Assembly (NCBI GenBank): GCA_013036995.1
Contig: JAAOXG010000013.1
Coordinates: forward strand, 23,353 to 87,352
Direction of reading: 5' to 3'
DNA: 64,000 nt
Source: Lacrimispora defluvii
Lineage (GTDB): Bacteria > Bacillota > Clostridia > Lachnospirales > Lachnospiraceae
A program made the translations under genes and the position numbers. The notes below the pieces were generated by a model, which ran no database searches, had not been told where the DNA came from, and saw nothing but the letters and a program-made list of their open reading frames with translations. Each line of letters starts with the position of its first letter. Within the stretch, counting starts at the first letter, position 1. Positions 1-8,838 of this stretch are shown one piece after another.

Positions 1-330
1 AACTTCTTCAAGTTTACTACGTTCATGGATGAACGTACTTTCAGTAATGTCTCCATTGTAATAGCTATCATACAATTTATCTATTTCGACCTTTGCCTCA
101 TTAATTTTATGTGATTCCTCCTGCAGAAACTGTTCAGTTTGAGAAGATAAATGCCCCCTGACTTTATCAAGATAAAAAGAATACTGTGTTATATTATCTT
201 CGACATTAGAATTAACCGGCTTATCTACCTCCACTAAAATAAAAAAATGCATAACAATAAATAAGACTATAAATATTAAGCCTTTCTGAAAGATATACAT
301 TTTTTTAACTTCATACAATAATGTCTGCAT
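1..330 (-). CDS. ABC transporter permease-like protein, N-terminal part (cut by window edge)
   Basis: An open frame of 110 codons runs from an ATG at 330 off the left edge. It begins MQTLLYEVKKMYIFQ and has one hydrophobic segment at about residues 12-33, followed by a charged, helix-rich stretch that should lie outside the membrane. A short basic N-terminus, one membrane helix and a long external region match the layout of the next gene upstream (337-1545), so I infer a second ABC-2-type permease of the same transporter. The start is 6 bases after the stop of that gene, with a weak AGGTAG ribosome site. The C-terminal membrane half is not visible, so the family call is an inference from layout and context. 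Confidence 0.6.
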   Translation of the reverse strand, partial: MQTLLYEVKKMYIFQKGLIFIVLFIVMHFFILVEVDKPVNSNVEDNITQYSFYLDKVRGHLSSQTEQFLQEESHKINEAKVEIDKLYDSYYNGDITESTFIHERSKLEEV

Positions 331-336
331 AATTAT

Positions 337-1545
337 CTACCTTCGTCCTGCTATTACATTCTTCTTTGCTGCTTTATGGATTATGAGGGTCAGAATTGCA
401 CCTGACAAAGCTGCAAAACCACTTGCTGCTAAGTAACTAAGTATGGGAATACCAAAGAAATTAATAAATTCAACTTTACTGAAAAGCTCATTGTTTTCAA
501 CAAGAATAAACGGATTAATAACTTTGAGTAAAATATGTTCAGAGCCTGATAATGTTTCTTTTAAAATGACAAGTATACTAATAAGAATAATATTCCAAAT
601 AAATGGGATTAAAGCATTTTTGCTTTTTAAAGAAATGAGCAAGAATGTTAATCCAATAACTAACGTTCCAGCAGTCTTAATGAGTGCTGATAGAAAAGAA
701 TATTGACCTAATGTCAAGCTTACAGATGCGTTCTCGAAACTCTTAAGTGCATATATTGGGGAGCTCGCTGCTTCAAAAGAATGAAAAACAAGGCCAAAAG
801 CAATAAAATCCAGTAGCCAGAACCATAGACAAATAAATGAAATAAAAAGCGTTGAGGCTGAAAGTTTTGCTACAATTGTTTTTTTCCCCCCCGCTTCAGT
901 TGTAAGCAACAGCATATCCATATCAGATTCTTTTTCTACAACAAAAACACTTACTAATCCGTACATACATATAAGCAAGACCAGCAAAGATGAAAAATCA
1001 TATTTCAGATAATTTTGATACATCTCTGTATAAGAAAAATCAGTAATAGATCTGTCAGAAAACAGTTTTGCTATAATTTTATTTTGGTTCAGTTTATATT
1101 TATTACCTAAATCACGAAAAAAAATCATGTTTTCCAGTGCTCTTTTAACTATATCATCTGCTGTAGATTGATACATATAAGCATATTCCATAGGCTGTAT
1201 ATAATACCATGTCAACAGATAATAATCACTGTAGACATTCCCTGTATATGTATCAGGATTATCCATTCTCCTACTAGCTGTCAGATCAGCTGTCTGCTTT
1301 TCTATTGGTCTATAGACTGAAAGTAATTTTTGAATTTTTTCATGTGTAATCTGCCCTTTATATTCGTCATATAACTGCCAATAGACATCACACCATTTTG
1401 ATGAGTCTGAATTGGAAATAAGTGAATTGTTTTGATAAATACTGGAGATCTTCATCACATTAATAATAGAAAAAATCAGTAAGGCAATGATGAGGGATCG
1501 CTTGTAAAAGTGTTTTTTCATTTCATAGTTAATTAGCTTTATCAT
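337..1545 (-). CDS. ABC-2-type transporter permease
   Basis: A 402-residue membrane protein. One helix lies at about residues 15-33, then a soluble stretch of about 140 residues, then five or six hydrophobic segments between about 180 and 390. This is the usual plan of ABC-2 permeases with a large extracytoplasmic loop. Its start lies 2 bases after the stop of the ATPase gene, so the two are surely cotranscribed and likely form one complex in the cytoplasmic membrane with the partial permease downstream. The substrate is not readable. The operon's lipoproteins and a small secreted protein suggest peptide export, self-protection or envelope stress rather than nutrient uptake. Confidence 0.75.
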   Translation of the reverse strand: MIKLINYEMKKHFYKRSLIIALLIFSIINVMKISSIYQNNSLISNSDSSKWCDVYWQLYDEYKGQITHEKIQKLLSVYRPIEKQTADLTASRRMDNPDTYTGNVYSDYYLLTWYYIQPMEYAYMYQSTADDIVKRALENMIFFRDLGNKYKLNQNKIIAKLFSDRSITDFSYTEMYQNYLKYDFSSLLVLLICMYGLVSVFVVEKESDMDMLLLTTEAGGKKTIVAKLSASTLFISFICLWFWLLDFIAFGLVFHSFEAASSPIYALKSFENASVSLTLGQYSFLSALIKTAGTLVIGLTFLLISLKSKNALIPFIWNIILISILVILKETLSGSEHILLKVINPFILVENNELFSKVEFINFFGIPILSYLAASGFAALSGAILTLIIHKAAKKNVIAGRR

Positions 1546-1547
1546 AT

Positions 1548-2411
1548 CTATTCCTCAGCATTATAATAAAGAAAAACATCCTCAAGGTTAGGGGATACAC
1601 GCATGGCACTGGAATCTGGTTTGTGGTCATCAATTACTCTCATCTGAACATTTCCATTTTCCCTATACATGTTACTAATTTTCATATGTGTATTGTCTTC
1701 TCTAATTATCTTATCAGTCGTTGATACAAGCCAGACTTTTCCATCAATCTCATTCATAAGTGCTTCAGGTGAATCCTGTTTGATTAAGTGCCCCTCTTTT
1801 AGTAAAATAACCTGGTTCGCTATAAACTCCACATCTGATACAATATGTGTTGCCAATAAAACAATTCTATTCTCAGAAAACTTTGTTATAAGATTTCGAA
1901 ATCTGATTCTTTCCTGCGGATCAAGACCCGCAGTAGGTTCATCGAGTATCAGAATATCCGGATTATTTAACATAGCCTGGGCAATTCCAACTCTCTGCCG
2001 CATACCACCTGACAGAGCACCAATTTTTTGATAAGCCACATCACCAAGATTCACAATATCTATTAAATTCTTAGATCTTTTTACAGCGTCCTCTTTTGGT
2101 ATTTCTTTTAATGCACTTATATACAGAAGGAAATCATAAACTTTAAAGTCTTTGTAAAAGCGGGGATACTGTGGTAAATAACCAATGTGTGTCAAAAAGT
2201 TTAATCCCATATCCTTAACATTAGTTCCATTCACAGTTATATCACCCTGATCACTCTTAAGTATTCCAACAAAAATATTAATCAGAGTGGTTTTTCCAGC
2301 ACCATTGGCTCCTAAAAGGCCATAGATACCATTGTTAAGACTTATAGTAATATTATCTAAAGCTTGCTTACTTTTATATTTTTTGGAAACATTATGGAAT
2401 TTAATATTCAT
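1548..2411 (-). CDS. ABC transporter ATP-binding protein
   Basis: The ATPase subunit of the transporter. It has a Walker A (GANGAGKTT), a Q-loop region, the signature LSGGMRQRV, a Walker B followed by a D-loop (ILDEPTAGLD) and a switch histidine (ATHIVSD). The C-terminal 75 residues after the nucleotide-binding fold are variable, as is common in ABC-2 exporters. I chose the ATG at 2411 (MNIKFHNV) because GGAG lies 8 bases before it. A GTG at 2435 in the same frame overlaps the preceding lipoprotein stop and has no ribosome site. The gene sits between the lipoprotein genes and the two permease genes, all in one direction. Confidence 0.9.
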   Translation of the reverse strand: MNIKFHNVSKKYKSKQALDNITISLNNGIYGLLGANGAGKTTLINIFVGILKSDQGDITVNGTNVKDMGLNFLTHIGYLPQYPRFYKDFKVYDFLLYISALKEIPKEDAVKRSKNLIDIVNLGDVAYQKIGALSGGMRQRVGIAQAMLNNPDILILDEPTAGLDPQERIRFRNLITKFSENRIVLLATHIVSDVEFIANQVILLKEGHLIKQDSPEALMNEIDGKVWLVSTTDKIIREDNTHMKISNMYRENGNVQMRVIDDHKPDSSAMRVSPNLEDVFLYYNAEE

Positions 2412-2434
2412 CAACTTTTCTCCAATTCGAAACA

Positions 2435-3601
2435 CTATTCATTTAAAGGGTAGAATAAGCAAAGAGTTGAAACATCCCGCTGTCTGTTTCCCAGTATAAC
2501 AATGCAAGTTTTCAAATCATCTATAATACGAATCTCAGGTTCCCGTTCCATATAAAAAGCCTCCTTGACAATCACTTTTTCCATCAGCATTAATCCAGTA
2601 TTCATGCTATAAACACGTACTGTAACATTATCTTTATTAACAACGGATGTTGCAAAATACTGGCCTTTTTCAGAACCAAAGATGCTACCGCTCTCTTTCT
2701 GAGTTTTTGTACTAAATGTATCAAGTTTCATTGTTGACAAATCTAATTTTAAAAGTTTACCTGAAGGAGCCTTAAATCCATCTGCCATAAGTATAAAATC
2801 GTTGTAAGCAAGAAATTGTTTTACAGTGTAGTCTTTGCGCTCACTTAATGACAGATTTGAACCATCAATGTTAATAGTCCCATATGTATTATATGCATCT
2901 TTCCCATTAATTACCGGAACATCAAAACTCTGTGCCATAAATGCAAGTGTGCTGCCACTTTTCACAAAGGCGACTTTATCAATCCATGCTAAACCGCAAC
3001 GCTTTTCATCGTTATCATCGCTAAGATCTATCAATGTAGTTTTTGTCTTAGTATGAATATTGTAAATATATAACCCTAAGTTTGTGGCAAATGCGATATT
3101 CTTTCCATCGTCAGATACAGCCACTTGTTGAGATGAGGCAATAAATTCATTTTCAGCGACAAACATTGAGCTATTAATTTCTGCTGTTTTCTCCAATGAA
3201 TTATCATAGAGTACTATTAATATATTATCCTTTTGAGAGTTTACAGACAAACCATTACTATTATCTCCATTAATCGTTCCGATAGCTGCAATGCCTTTAT
3301 CTATTGTGTAAAATTCTGATTCAGAAAAGTTTACCATGTCGGTATTATATAAGATGCTGTTAGTAACCAGGTCATAGATGTAAAGTTTATCTGCAAGTAT
3401 GAGAACCTGATTTTGAGCAGCACAAAAAATATTTCGTATTTTTCCCTGTATTTTGCTTGTATCTATACCGTCAGCAACCTCACTAAGAACTGCCGATTTA
3501 CTAACCACTGGTTCTTGAGAAATGGTTATTGCACTACTGTCTTGCGCACTGCAGCCCGATAATAGTAATATCACCAACGCGGCAATAATTAATTTACGCA
3601 T
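2435..3601 (-). CDS. Lipoprotein, probable beta-propeller
   Basis: A 388-residue exported protein. It has a signal peptide with lipobox LSGC, so the mature protein should be lipid-anchored at Cys17 on the outer face of the membrane. The body has repeated beta-rich blocks such as NILIVLYDN, NIAFATNLGLYIYNI, DNVTVRVYSMNTG and TCIVILGN, which read like WD40/TolB-style propeller blades. This is a fold guess from the repeat rhythm, not a family identification. It is followed closely by the ATPase gene and preceded by another lipoprotein gene 3 bases away. Both may act as surface sensors or accessory subunits of the transporter. Confidence 0.65.
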   Translation of the reverse strand: MRKLIIAALVILLLSGCSAQDSSAITISQEPVVSKSAVLSEVADGIDTSKIQGKIRNIFCAAQNQVLILADKLYIYDLVTNSILYNTDMVNFSESEFYTIDKGIAAIGTINGDNSNGLSVNSQKDNILIVLYDNSLEKTAEINSSMFVAENEFIASSQQVAVSDDGKNIAFATNLGLYIYNIHTKTKTTLIDLSDDNDEKRCGLAWIDKVAFVKSGSTLAFMAQSFDVPVINGKDAYNTYGTINIDGSNLSLSERKDYTVKQFLAYNDFILMADGFKAPSGKLLKLDLSTMKLDTFSTKTQKESGSIFGSEKGQYFATSVVNKDNVTVRVYSMNTGLMLMEKVIVKEAFYMEREPEIRIIDDLKTCIVILGNRQRDVSTLCLFYPLNE

Positions 3602-3604
3602 ATA

Positions 3605-4660
3605 TTACTCTCCTTTTTTATACAGTAAAATTGACTGCGTCTTTCTCGGTTCAAAGATTTCATCTGGGTAGTCTTTTGCATTCTGAGGTACTGATATTGC
3701 ATAAAATGTGCTTACATTTCCTAATTGTTCCAAATCAATTTCAGCATCAATTAATGTCACCAATCCTTTTTCAATAACAGTATCCAGACTTACTCCATTG
3801 GAGTTTGATACCGGTTGGTGATTAATATAAAAAGTTGTTCTATATTTTAATCCAGAATGACCGCACAATTTGTACGTAACATGTAATTTACCCTTACTAT
3901 TGACCTGGTAATTATCCGATCTGATATCACCATCAATATACATCAAATCAAATACTTCCCTGTTAAAAGTATCTACATCAATATCTCTTAATCCACTATT
4001 GCTTAAAGTCTCCAAAAGACTATTTGTTACTGGTTCATTTGTTATATATGCAGTTTCATTAATCATATCTGGTAAGCTGTCTGGCAATACCGGATCTGCC
4101 TCAATGGACAGAGGATAAGAAGCTGGCAAAAGTACTTGATAGCCTCCATAAGAAGTAGTTTCCTTCATATCAGGCTGAAAGCCTGGATTATAGATACTTG
4201 CAACAGTTATATTAACCAAATCACCTTTTTTGCCTGATATAGGTAAAAAATAGAAACTTAGCGGAAATTCTACATCATCTTCTTTCAAAGCAAACGTATG
4301 CATATATTCATAAGGAGCATCATTACTGTTCACTTTATATGGTTGTGGTACCCCATCTGCAAAAAGCAGAAAACCAACATTTTTTGCCTGACCGGAAGCG
4401 CTTACATAATAGTCCAGTTCAACGTCCTGTCCATTATAAACCCATGGCAGTAGTTTCTTATTTTCATCAACCTTCGGAGAAGTCGGACCATGGGAAATTG
4501 CCCCCATAATCGTAGTGTTGGAGTCATCTGACTCAAATGGATTTTTAACGTCCTTAGAATCACTTATGACAGGCTGATCTGGCAGCTCTTTTTTTATAGA
4601 GCAACCTGTAGATAAAGTTAATAACAATAAAAATAACACTATCTCAGTAATTCTTTTCAT
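3605..4660 (-). CDS. Lipoprotein of unknown function
   Basis: A 351-residue exported protein with a signal peptide and lipobox STGC (Cys20). The mature part begins with an acidic linker and continues as a beta-rich domain with no catalytic motif I recognise. It is the first gene after a partial terminator (4745-4781) that follows the small secreted protein gene, and it reads directly into the second lipoprotein and the ABC transporter. I do not recognise the family. Its location suggests a binding, immunity or assembly role for the secreted protein or the transporter, which is inference only. Confidence 0.6.
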   Translation of the reverse strand: MKRITEIVLFLLLLTLSTGCSIKKELPDQPVISDSKDVKNPFESDDSNTTIMGAISHGPTSPKVDENKKLLPWVYNGQDVELDYYVSASGQAKNVGFLLFADGVPQPYKVNSNDAPYEYMHTFALKEDDVEFPLSFYFLPISGKKGDLVNITVASIYNPGFQPDMKETTSYGGYQVLLPASYPLSIEADPVLPDSLPDMINETAYITNEPVTNSLLETLSNSGLRDIDVDTFNREVFDLMYIDGDIRSDNYQVNSKGKLHVTYKLCGHSGLKYRTTFYINHQPVSNSNGVSLDTVIEKGLVTLIDAEIDLEQLGNVSTFYAISVPQNAKDYPDEIFEPRKTQSILLYKKGE

Positions 4661-4744
4661 ACTACCTCCACGAGAAGCAGGCCAATACTTCTTCTTTTAA
4701 TGTTTTCTATCTCAATAACAACAGGTATTCTTTCATTTGATATG

Positions 4745-4781
4745 AAGGCATCCGAAAGTATTTATTCCTTCCGGATGCCTT
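4745..4781 (-). terminator. Hairpin between the secreted-protein gene and the lipoprotein/ABC operon
   Basis: The 10-bp arms AAGGCATCCG and CGGATGCCTT enclose a loop of about 17 bases. On the minus strand the stem is followed only by a mixed TTCATATC tract. It is therefore more likely a leaky terminator or processing stop than a full one, letting the first gene be expressed more strongly than the rest. Confidence 0.55.
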
Positions 4782-4794
4782 ATATTAGTTGAGA

Positions 4795-5181
4795 TTATGC
4801 ATGTGTATATGTATATACGGCAGCTGCACCATATGTGCTGCCTCCTTGTACACCATGAGCACCATAAAGGGCATATGCATTAGAAGGAATATATCTCCAG
4901 GATCCACTAAAGTATGTATCCCCCCTTGAACTACTAATATTTTGCTGCTTTTCAATTGTGTTACCATTCTTATCTTGAATAGTTCCGCCAATTGTCAAGT
5001 AAGCTCTATCCTCGTTCTTTGAAACAGATGTAACATATGATCCAGAACTGCTCAGATTTCCATAAAGAGTACCATAACCCTTAGTTGATGTGGAATTGCT
5101 TCCAGCAAAAGCAGTAAGCGGCAGACATGTTACCATAGCCACAGTAACTAAAACACCAGCAATTTTCTTACCCTTAAACAT
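4795..5181 (-). CDS. Small secreted protein, unknown family
   Basis: A 128-residue protein with a clear Sec signal peptide: basic MFKGKKIAG, a hydrophobic core, and a probable cleavage after AFA at residue 26. The mature part of about 100 residues is rich in Ser, Gly, Tyr and Thr, has no cysteine, and looks all-beta. It ends in a Gly/Ala/Tyr tail (YGAAAVYTYTHA). AGGAGG stands 7 bases before the ATG. It is the first gene of a run that leads into two lipoproteins and an ABC transporter. Size and context resemble secreted bacteriocins of the lactococcin-972 type, but I could not match their motifs, so I leave the function open. Confidence 0.6.
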   Translation of the reverse strand: MFKGKKIAGVLVTVAMVTCLPLTAFAGSNSTSTKGYGTLYGNLSSSGSYVTSVSKNEDRAYLTIGGTIQDKNGNTIEKQQNISSSRGDTYFSGSWRYIPSNAYALYGAHGVQGGSTYGAAAVYTYTHA

Positions 5182-5541
5182 ACTTATACCTCCTTTTAAT
5201 ATAAACGTTAAATCAGATCAATGAGAAACCATTGTGTGCCCTCCTAACTAGCCCATTGTAATCACCTTCTCTCTCAGATGTGAGTATTATTGAAAAACAG
5301 AATTAAATATCTGTTTTTTCACAATGCTACAAAAAAGCTTGTTTACACCTCTCCCAATATTGACTTTAAAATAGATGTAACGCTATAATTAATGATACAG
5401 TATTTTATTACTATGTCTTTATTATAATGCTATATTGATTTTTGTCAAGTCTTCATATATTATTTTAATTGACATATTATTTAATTACTGATAAAATTTA
5501 AAAAAGCAGAGTTGAAAGTATTCTATAAAGGTGTGTGAAGC
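5182..5541. other. Non-coding stretch upstream of the secreted-protein gene
   Basis: An AT-rich region of about 360 bases. It should hold the minus-strand promoter and leader of the secreted-protein gene. I see no good open frame, no RNA gene, and no convincing operator. Confidence 0.5.
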
Positions 5542-5643
5542 ATGACTAATAAATTACCAAAAATCAGTGAACGTGAAAAAGATGTAATGACCATTAACTT
5601 AACGAAATCAAAATGGATCGGAGAATGGGAACTGGTAGAATAG
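5542..5643 (+). pseudogene. 33-codon remnant, start resembles a BlaI/MecI-type repressor
   Basis: The reading frame MTNKLPKISEREKDVM has the feel of the BlaI/MecI N-terminus (LPKIS-E-E--VM). After about 17 residues the similarity stops and the frame ends at a TAG. The usual protein has about 125 residues. The weak ribosome site (AAAGGTGTG) and a strong terminator 54 bases downstream suggest a short transcribed unit, either a decayed repressor gene or an unrelated small peptide. The family call rests on a dozen residues only. Confidence 0.3.
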
Positions 5644-5696
5644 ATCTAGTTCCCAATGGATTCTACATAAATTTCAATATTATTTATTTGATTCAC

Positions 5697-5755
5697 AAAA
5701 CGTCTTAATACCAATCCAAACGGTCATAGAAGGAATGGTATTAAGACGTTTTTTG
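5697..5755 (+). terminator. Strong Rho-independent terminator
   Basis: Perfect 17-bp arms (AAAACGTCTTAATACCA at 5697 and its complement at 5736-5752) with a 22-base loop, followed by T residues. It ends the short unit at 5542-5643. The A-run on the other side would also allow it to work for minus-strand transcripts. Confidence 0.8.
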
Positions 5756-5929
5756 TTTATCTCAGGTAATATTCAAACAACTTAGTATATCCGTCCAAAC
5801 CATTGCATTGTATTTCATGGAGCAATGATTATAATATTCAGTTATAGAAAACACGGATCCGATTTTCTGTAAATAAAGTTATTTTATAAGCAGTTAAAAG
5901 AATCTATGAATATTACAAGGAGAAGAAAT

Positions 5930-7608
5930 ATGAAAGATAATTGGAATATAATTATTAAAAAACTGTTGTTTTTTGCTCTAATACTTACGATGATATCAGG
6001 TAATTATATACTGCCAGCATCCGCAGCAGGTATCTTGCTGACCGAGAGTGGAGGCTGGTTTGAAAGTGCTTATATCAAATGGAATCCTGTCAGCAATGCA
6101 GTGTCTTACAATGTATATATTAAACCTTCAATTGCAGACGATTCTGCTTACGTGCAAATTGATAATGAATTAATAAGAAAGTATCCCGCCTATTGGAGAG
6201 CTGATGCGGTAGGTCTTGCAGCCGGCCAGTACATTATGAAGGCAGAGGCAATCCTCCCTAATAACACGAAAGAAAGCATTATTTCCGGCGTTATCACCGT
6301 AAGGGCAAACGACAGAACCGGATTTGCTTTTTCCCGTGACTCCCAGTATAAATCCGGATCTGGCGCGTATAGGGAAAACGGAATCTTAAAGAAAATGCAC
6401 AGGTAATTTATGTGACTTCTGAAACTGCAAAAACCGTATCTCTTGATGTTAAGGTAAACAGTTCCGGCAAAAAGCAAACAGGTACCGGTATTGGTGAGAT
6501 TTTAACTTTGCGTCAAAAAGGATACGACACAACTCCTCTTGCTATCCGCTTCATCGGACAGGTTACGGACAGCAATATGTCTGGAGAGCTAAACAGCAAT
6601 GGATACCTTGAGGTAAAAGGAAAAACACCCTGCAAAGAAATGAATATGACATTAGAAGGTATTGGCGATGATGCAACTGCATATGGATGGGGTTTTTTAA
6701 TCAGAAATTGCGGAAACCTGGAAATCAGGAATTTAGGAATCATGCTGTTCCCTGACGATGGAATTTCACTTGATACGGCTAATTGTAATGTCTGGGTTCA
6801 TAATAATGATATCTTTTACGGAAAAGCAGGATCCGATGCAGATCAGGCTAAAGGGGACGGCTCTGCTGACGTGAAGAGCGGATCCTCATATGTAACCCTC
6901 TCCTACAATCATTTCTGGGATTCCGGGAAATGTTCTCTTTGCGGAATGAAGGATACGGCAGAATTTTTTGTAACTTACCATCATAACTGGTACGATCATT
7001 CCGATTCCCGCCATCCAAGAATCCGTGCAGCCTCCGTTCATATTTATAACAATTATTTTGACGGTAATGCAAAATACGGCGTTGGGGTAACAAAGGGAAG
7101 TTCTGCATTTGTAGAATCAAACTATTTCAGACATTGCAAATACCCGATGATGAGTTCTTTGCAAGGCACCGATGCTTTGGGTCAGGGTACGTTTTCCGGA
7201 GAAAACGGGGGTATGATCAAAGCCTATAACAATAGAATAGAAAATGCCTCCAGTCTGATCTATGCAAACTCCAATGAAGGAACCACAGGCAAAAGCCCGG
7301 TCTCCTTTGATGCATATTTAGCATCTGCAAGAAATGAAACCGTTCCCAGTCTTTATAAAACGATTGCAGGCAGTACTGCTTACAATAATTTTGATACCGC
7401 CATAGACATTGGCGTCAGCCTATCTGGTATTGATCCCGTAAGTAATGTTGAAGGAATTGTTACAACAAGTGCCGGGCGGTTAAATCAGGGTGACTTTACC
7501 TGGAAATTTAATAATGCAGTTGATGATACTTCTTCTGACTTAAATACAGCATTAATGTCCAAAATCAGAAGCTATACAACAAATCTAATATCAGTTGGAG
7601 GAAATTAA
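5930..7608 (+). pseudogene. Pectate lyase (PL1-type), frameshifted
   Basis: A secreted pectin-degrading enzyme broken into two frames. Part one (5930-6406) has a signal peptide and a fibronectin-III-like domain (WNPVSNAVSYNVYI). Part two (from about 6391) holds the parallel beta-helix of polysaccharide lyase family 1, with DGSADVKSGSSYVTLSYNHF and HHNWYDHSDSRHPRIR; the Arg of HPRIR is the expected catalytic residue. Restoring one A in the AAA run at 6388-6390 joins LKENAQVIYVTS smoothly, so a single-base loss explains the break. The ATG at 5930 follows AAGGAG; an ATG at 5906 lacks a ribosome site. A sequencing error in a homopolymer is the alternative to a true mutation. The whole would be about 560 residues. 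Confidence 0.85.
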
Positions 7609-7648
7609 TCTCCAGACACCGGGGTGCCGCAAAATAGCTGAATGATAG

Positions 7649-8209
7649 TTATTGAGCGGCATCTTCCCTTCTATTGTTATCAGTACATATACCATTCACA
7701 TAAGCAACTAACGAATCTATGCTTTGCTTATTCTCAAAATTTACCTTTGAGTTATAAGTATCCAGAAATTCTTTGTCCTCCCCATCCCTTTCATAATCAG
7801 GCTTTTTTTGAATCATGCTTTTCATCATAGCCATCATGGTTTTATGAACTGGTCCCAGCTTTTTATAGTCTATTCCTCCCCGTAAATGAAATAACTTCGT
7901 GTATTTCAATAGCTGTGGCGTAAAGTTTTTATTTATAATCGCACTGTAATCCGTTGTACAGGGATCCGCTAATCCCACAGTAAACACGATGAGATTCTTG
8001 CAGGAATTTTGAGTAACCAGTTTTACACCTGCAATACCACCTGCATACAAACCGCCTCCATAGATAACAATATCATATTTACTCAGATCTTTGGGATTCA
8101 CCGTCCTGGCGGGGAATAAATCTGCCTTTAATTCCTCCGCAATCCATTTGGCATATTGGCTGGTAGAGCCATATTTTGAGGTATATGTGACTAAAATTTT
8201 ATTAGACAT
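7649..8209 (-). CDS. Flavodoxin-domain protein
   Basis: A 186-residue protein with the flavodoxin FMN-phosphate loop near the N-terminus (TYTSKYGSTSQYA, residues 9-21), followed by DIVIYGGGLYAGG, which matches the second FMN-contact loop. It resembles the HemG/flavodoxin-like electron carriers. It overlaps the MarR gene by 8 bases, so both are made from one transcript and the MarR protein probably controls its level. A role in redox or oxidative-stress response is an inference from the pairing. Its own physiological partner is not evident. Confidence 0.8.
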   Translation of the reverse strand: MSNKILVTYTSKYGSTSQYAKWIAEELKADLFPARTVNPKDLSKYDIVIYGGGLYAGGIAGVKLVTQNSCKNLIVFTVGLADPCTTDYSAIINKNFTPQLLKYTKLFHLRGGIDYKKLGPVHKTMMAMMKSMIQKKPDYERDGEDKEFLDTYNSKVNFENKQSIDSLVAYVNGICTDNNRREDAAQ

Positions 8210-8663
8210 CTGCTGTCCCTCCGTTTATGTTACCCAGGTTCTCAAATATTGTGATCAGCGAACCACTTAAACCGGTGATCTCATCCGTGCTCATGCCAGA
8301 GAACATTTCAGCCATGAACATTGTTGCAATCATTTCATTGTCTTTATCCCATTGCTGGCACTGATCGGTTGCGGCTATCCGCATGGCCCTGCCATCCATC
8401 TCATCATTATAAATGGTCACAAAACCTTTTTCGGCCAGTTTCATTACAAGCTGCTTTGTATTCTGGTGAGAGGTATCACATGCTGCCGCAAGTTGCTTTA
8501 AGGTAGGTGGCTGATCAAATAGTCCCAATACAAGAATTACAAACCATTGTTTTGCAGTCAGGTCTTTCATCTGGGAATCCATCTTGCTTTGCAGACGATT
8601 GGCAATTCGAAACAAATACCCAAATACAATCAGCCTTTTATCCATATTTTCAAAATCGTACAT
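8202..8663 (-). CDS. MarR-family transcriptional regulator
   Basis: A winged-helix regulator of 153 residues. The recognition region PTLKQLAAACDTSHQNTKQLVMKL and the wing KGFVTIYNDEMDGRAMRI are typical of MarR proteins. I set the start at the ATG at 8663, because GGAGG lies 7 bases before it; a GTG at 8669 is only one base from the same GGAGG. The gene overlaps the flavodoxin gene. A perfect 11-bp inverted repeat just upstream (8679-8718) overlaps the likely -10 box TATAAT, so autorepression is likely. Confidence 0.85.
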   Translation of the reverse strand: MYDFENMDKRLIVFGYLFRIANRLQSKMDSQMKDLTAKQWFVILVLGLFDQPPTLKQLAAACDTSHQNTKQLVMKLAEKGFVTIYNDEMDGRAMRIAATDQCQQWDKDNEMIATMFMAEMFSGMSTDEITGLSGSLITIFENLGNINGGTADV

Positions 8664-8678
8664 TAACACGCCTCCAAA

Positions 8679-8718
8679 TAGGTAATATATTATCTATATA
8701 TACGTATTATATTACCTA
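8679..8718 (-). promoter_or_regulatory. Probable MarR operator and promoter
   Basis: The arms TAGGTAATATA (8679-8689) and TATATTACCTA (8708-8718) are perfect inverted copies, 29 bases centre to centre. A TATAAT -10 box for the minus strand lies inside the upstream arm. The site is directly before the MarR start, so I infer self-regulation of the marR-flavodoxin pair. Confidence 0.65.
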
Positions 8719-8773
8719 TCTACGGCTGCTGTCAATGAAAATTTCTTATCATAACCATTCATATGCTAAAACG

Positions 8774-8811
8774 CCGTACTCAACCCACGACATGGTCCGG
8801 GTTGAGTACGG
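8774..8811 (-). terminator. Terminator of the hydrolase gene
   Basis: Perfect 13-bp arms CCGTACTCAACCC and GGGTTGAGTACGG with a 12-base loop. On the minus strand CGTTTTAG follows. It lies just beyond the stop of the 8839-10005 gene. Confidence 0.7.
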
Positions 8812-8838
8812 AAAACATATCCAGTATTAAGGAAGGAA

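Noticed and set aside
2411..2435. GTG start at 2435 for the ATPase
   Set aside because: It overlaps the previous stop and has no ribosome site, while the ATG at 2411 has GGAG 8 bases upstream.
4795..5181. Lactococcin-972-type bacteriocin
   Set aside because: Size, export signal and ABC neighbours fit, but the mature part is longer and I could not match the family's motifs.
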